The position numbers and the translations under genes are program-made. 14,703 nucleotides of DNA, taken from Actinomycetota bacterium. Its GTDB lineage: Bacteria; Actinomycetota; Acidimicrobiia; Acidimicrobiales; JACCXE01. Shown here one piece after another: positions 13,674-14,703 of the stretch; within the stretch, counting starts at the first letter, position 1, and each line of letters begins with the position of its first letter. Location: contig JACCXE010000296.1 in the NCBI GenBank assembly GCA_013697265.1, positions 1 to 14,703 of the forward strand, in the 5' to 3' direction. Below the pieces are notes generated by a model that ran no database searches, was not told the DNA's origin, and saw only the letters and a list, made by a program, of their open reading frames with translations.

Positions 13674-13871
13674 ATGGCTGAACGAGAACAAAAGAAAAAG
13701 CAAGCACCGTCCCGGGGCGACGAGGAAGTAGTCGACGCCGCTCCGGCCACGACCGAGCGAGGCGACAAGCTCAAGTCCGATATCGATGACCTGCTCGACG
13801 AGATCGACGAAGTGTTGGAAGAAAACAGCGAAGACTTCGTGCGGTCCTACGTCCAAAAGGGCGGGCAGTAG
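13674..13871 (+). CDS. pup: prokaryotic ubiquitin-like protein Pup
   Basis: The 65-residue protein tag joined through its C-terminus to lysines of substrates, marking them for the proteasome. The N-terminal half is disordered and polar (MAEREQKKKQAPSRG), which is needed to start threading into Mpa. Residues about 31-58 (DKLKSDIDDLLDEIDEVLEE and on) form the helix that pairs with the Mpa coiled coil. The end SYVQKGGQ carries the GGQ terminus, so deamidation by Dop is required before ligation. The ATG has only a weak purine-rich stretch (GAAAG) before it, and no separate promoter is visible in the 32-bp gap after dop, so it is probably made from the dop transcript. prcB starts 9 bp later. Confidence 0.98.
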   Translation: MAEREQKKKQAPSRGDEEVVDAAPATTERGDKLKSDIDDLLDEIDEVLEENSEDFVRSYVQKGGQ

Positions 13872-13880
13872 CCGCTCCGT

Positions 13881-14675
13881 ATGACCCTTCCTTTGTTCTC
13901 ACCGGCCGAGTCGCCGGGTCCTGACTTCGCCCGCCTGCTCGACCGCTTGGGCCTCGCTCCACGCGTCCCTGACACCGGCTCGCTCGGGCAGGTGACCCAC
14001 GGCACCACGATCGTGGCTCTGCGCTACGCCGACGGCGTGTTGATGGCAGGCGACCGCCGGGCGACCGCGGGCAGCGACATCGCCCATCGCAACATGGAAA
14101 AGGTGTTCCCGGCCGATCGCTTCTCGGGCATCGCGATCGCGGGCGCCGCGGGCATCGCAATCGAGATGGTCCGCCTGTTCCAGACCCAACTCGAGCACTA
14201 CGAGAAGTTGAGCGGCAACGTGCTGTCCCTTGAAGGCAAGGCGAACCAGCTGGGCCAGATGATTCGCGGCAACATGCCGATGGCCATGCAAGGCCTCGCA
14301 GTGGTGCCGCTGTTCGCCGGCTTCGACACTCGTCGGGGCACCGGGCGGATCTTCACCTACGACATCACCGGCGGCCGCTACGAAGAGTCAGACTTCCACG
14401 CCACCGGCTCGGGCGGGCGCGACGCCCGCACCACGATCAAGCTCGGCTGGCGACCGGCCATGACCCGCGAAGAAGCGATCGAGCTCGCCGTGCAGTCGCT
14501 CTACGAGGCAGCCGACGAAGATTCCGCCACGGGCGGCCCCGACGTCGTGCGCGGCATCTACCCAATCGTGGCCACGATCACCGAGAGCGGCTACACCCGC
14601 GTCGATGACACCGAAGTGGCCGAACGGTTCGCCGCGATCGTCACCCGACTCAGCACAGGGAACGCGCCTGTCTGA
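13881..14675 (+). CDS. prcB: 20S proteasome beta subunit PrcB
   Basis: The catalytic subunit of the self-compartmentalised 20S proteasome, an Ntn hydrolase that forms the two inner heptameric rings. The 264-residue precursor has a 41-residue propeptide removed at H-G/T-T in VTHGTTIVAL, exposing T42 as the catalytic N-terminal threonine. D58 in AGDRRAT and K74 in MEKVFP stand at mature positions 17 and 33, the expected catalytic partners. GSGG near residue 177 and the family core are intact. The propeptide is somewhat shorter than the 57 residues of M. tuberculosis. Start at the ATG 9 bp after pup; no strong ribosome site is visible. The TGA overlaps the prcA ATG (TGATG), ensuring balanced synthesis of the two subunits. 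Confidence 0.98.
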   Translation: MTLPLFSPAESPGPDFARLLDRLGLAPRVPDTGSLGQVTHGTTIVALRYADGVLMAGDRRATAGSDIAHRNMEKVFPADRFSGIAIAGAAGIAIEMVRLFQTQLEHYEKLSGNVLSLEGKANQLGQMIRGNMPMAMQGLAVVPLFAGFDTRRGTGRIFTYDITGGRYEESDFHATGSGGRDARTTIKLGWRPAMTREEAIELAVQSLYEAADEDSATGGPDVVRGIYPIVATITESGYTRVDDTEVAERFAAIVTRLSTGNAPV

Positions 14676-14703
14676 TGTCGATGCCGTTTTATGTAGCGCC
14701 CGA
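14675..14703 (+). CDS. prcA: 20S proteasome alpha subunit PrcA, first codons only
   Basis: The window ends after nine codons, MSMPFYVAP. This matches the start of actinobacterial PrcA (in M. tuberculosis MSFPYFISPEQ), whose N-terminus forms the gate of the proteasome's outer ring. The ATG overlaps the prcB stop as TGATG. The identification rests on this short match plus the invariable prcB-prcA order. Confidence 0.9.

Noticed and set aside
1..14703. tRNA, rRNA, CRISPR, insertion sequence or riboswitch
   Set aside because: No cloverleaf, spaced direct repeats, transposase or conserved leader was seen, and the intergenic gaps are too short for most of these.

Overview
The window looks like a piece of a high-GC actinobacterial chromosome, most likely from the class Acidimicrobiia or a relative. 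The reasons are strong GC bias at third codon positions, a complete Pup-proteasome gene set, several apparently leaderless genes with TANNNT -10 boxes, and actinobacterial forms of TrmI, a MarP-like protease and small ferredoxins. The lineage call is an inference. Coding density is very high: the longest gap without a gene is 165 bp (9664-9828). I found no tRNA, rRNA, CRISPR array, insertion sequence or broken gene.

Left part, 1-2906 (minus strand): a pentose-phosphate block. A small unknown gene is followed by transketolase (tkt) and transaldolase (tal, cut by the window edge), with gaps of 11 and 2 bp. From 2960 the plus strand carries a TetR regulator, a hotdog (PaaI-type) thioesterase, a PBP4-type D-Ala-D-Ala carboxypeptidase (dacB) and a stand-alone LON substrate-binding-domain protein. 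Each stop touches or overlaps the next start, so the four are probably one coupled transcript. A new promoter at about 6004 then starts three small overlapping genes, at least two of them encoding membrane proteins. These are followed by the tRNA m1A58 methyltransferase (trmI), which overlaps a CvpA/trypsin-like membrane serine protease resembling mycobacterial MarP.

Middle, 8758-9663 (minus strand): a 3Fe-4S-type ferredoxin and a RimJ/RimL-type GNAT acetyltransferase. The acetyltransferase gene ends tail to tail with marP, and the two overlap by 9 bp.

Right part, 9829-14703: the Pup-proteasome system. mpa/arc (the ATPase that unfolds pupylated proteins) comes first. It is followed by a small P-loop kinase-like gene on the opposite strand, and then by dop (Pup deamidase/depupylase), pup, prcB (proteasome beta subunit) and the first codons of prcA. 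Pup ends in GGQ, so it needs Dop to deamidate it before ligation. Mpa ends in GQYL, the tail that docks on the 20S core. PrcB has its propeptide cleavage site and Thr/Asp/Lys catalytic residues. The parts are therefore mutually consistent and look functional. The ligase gene pafA is not in the window.

The core system here is known biology. The less routine points are a repeated leaderless-promoter signature at five transcription-unit heads, hairpins sitting exactly on the two convergent gene junctions, a small palindrome in front of mpa, and a few genes I cannot assign.
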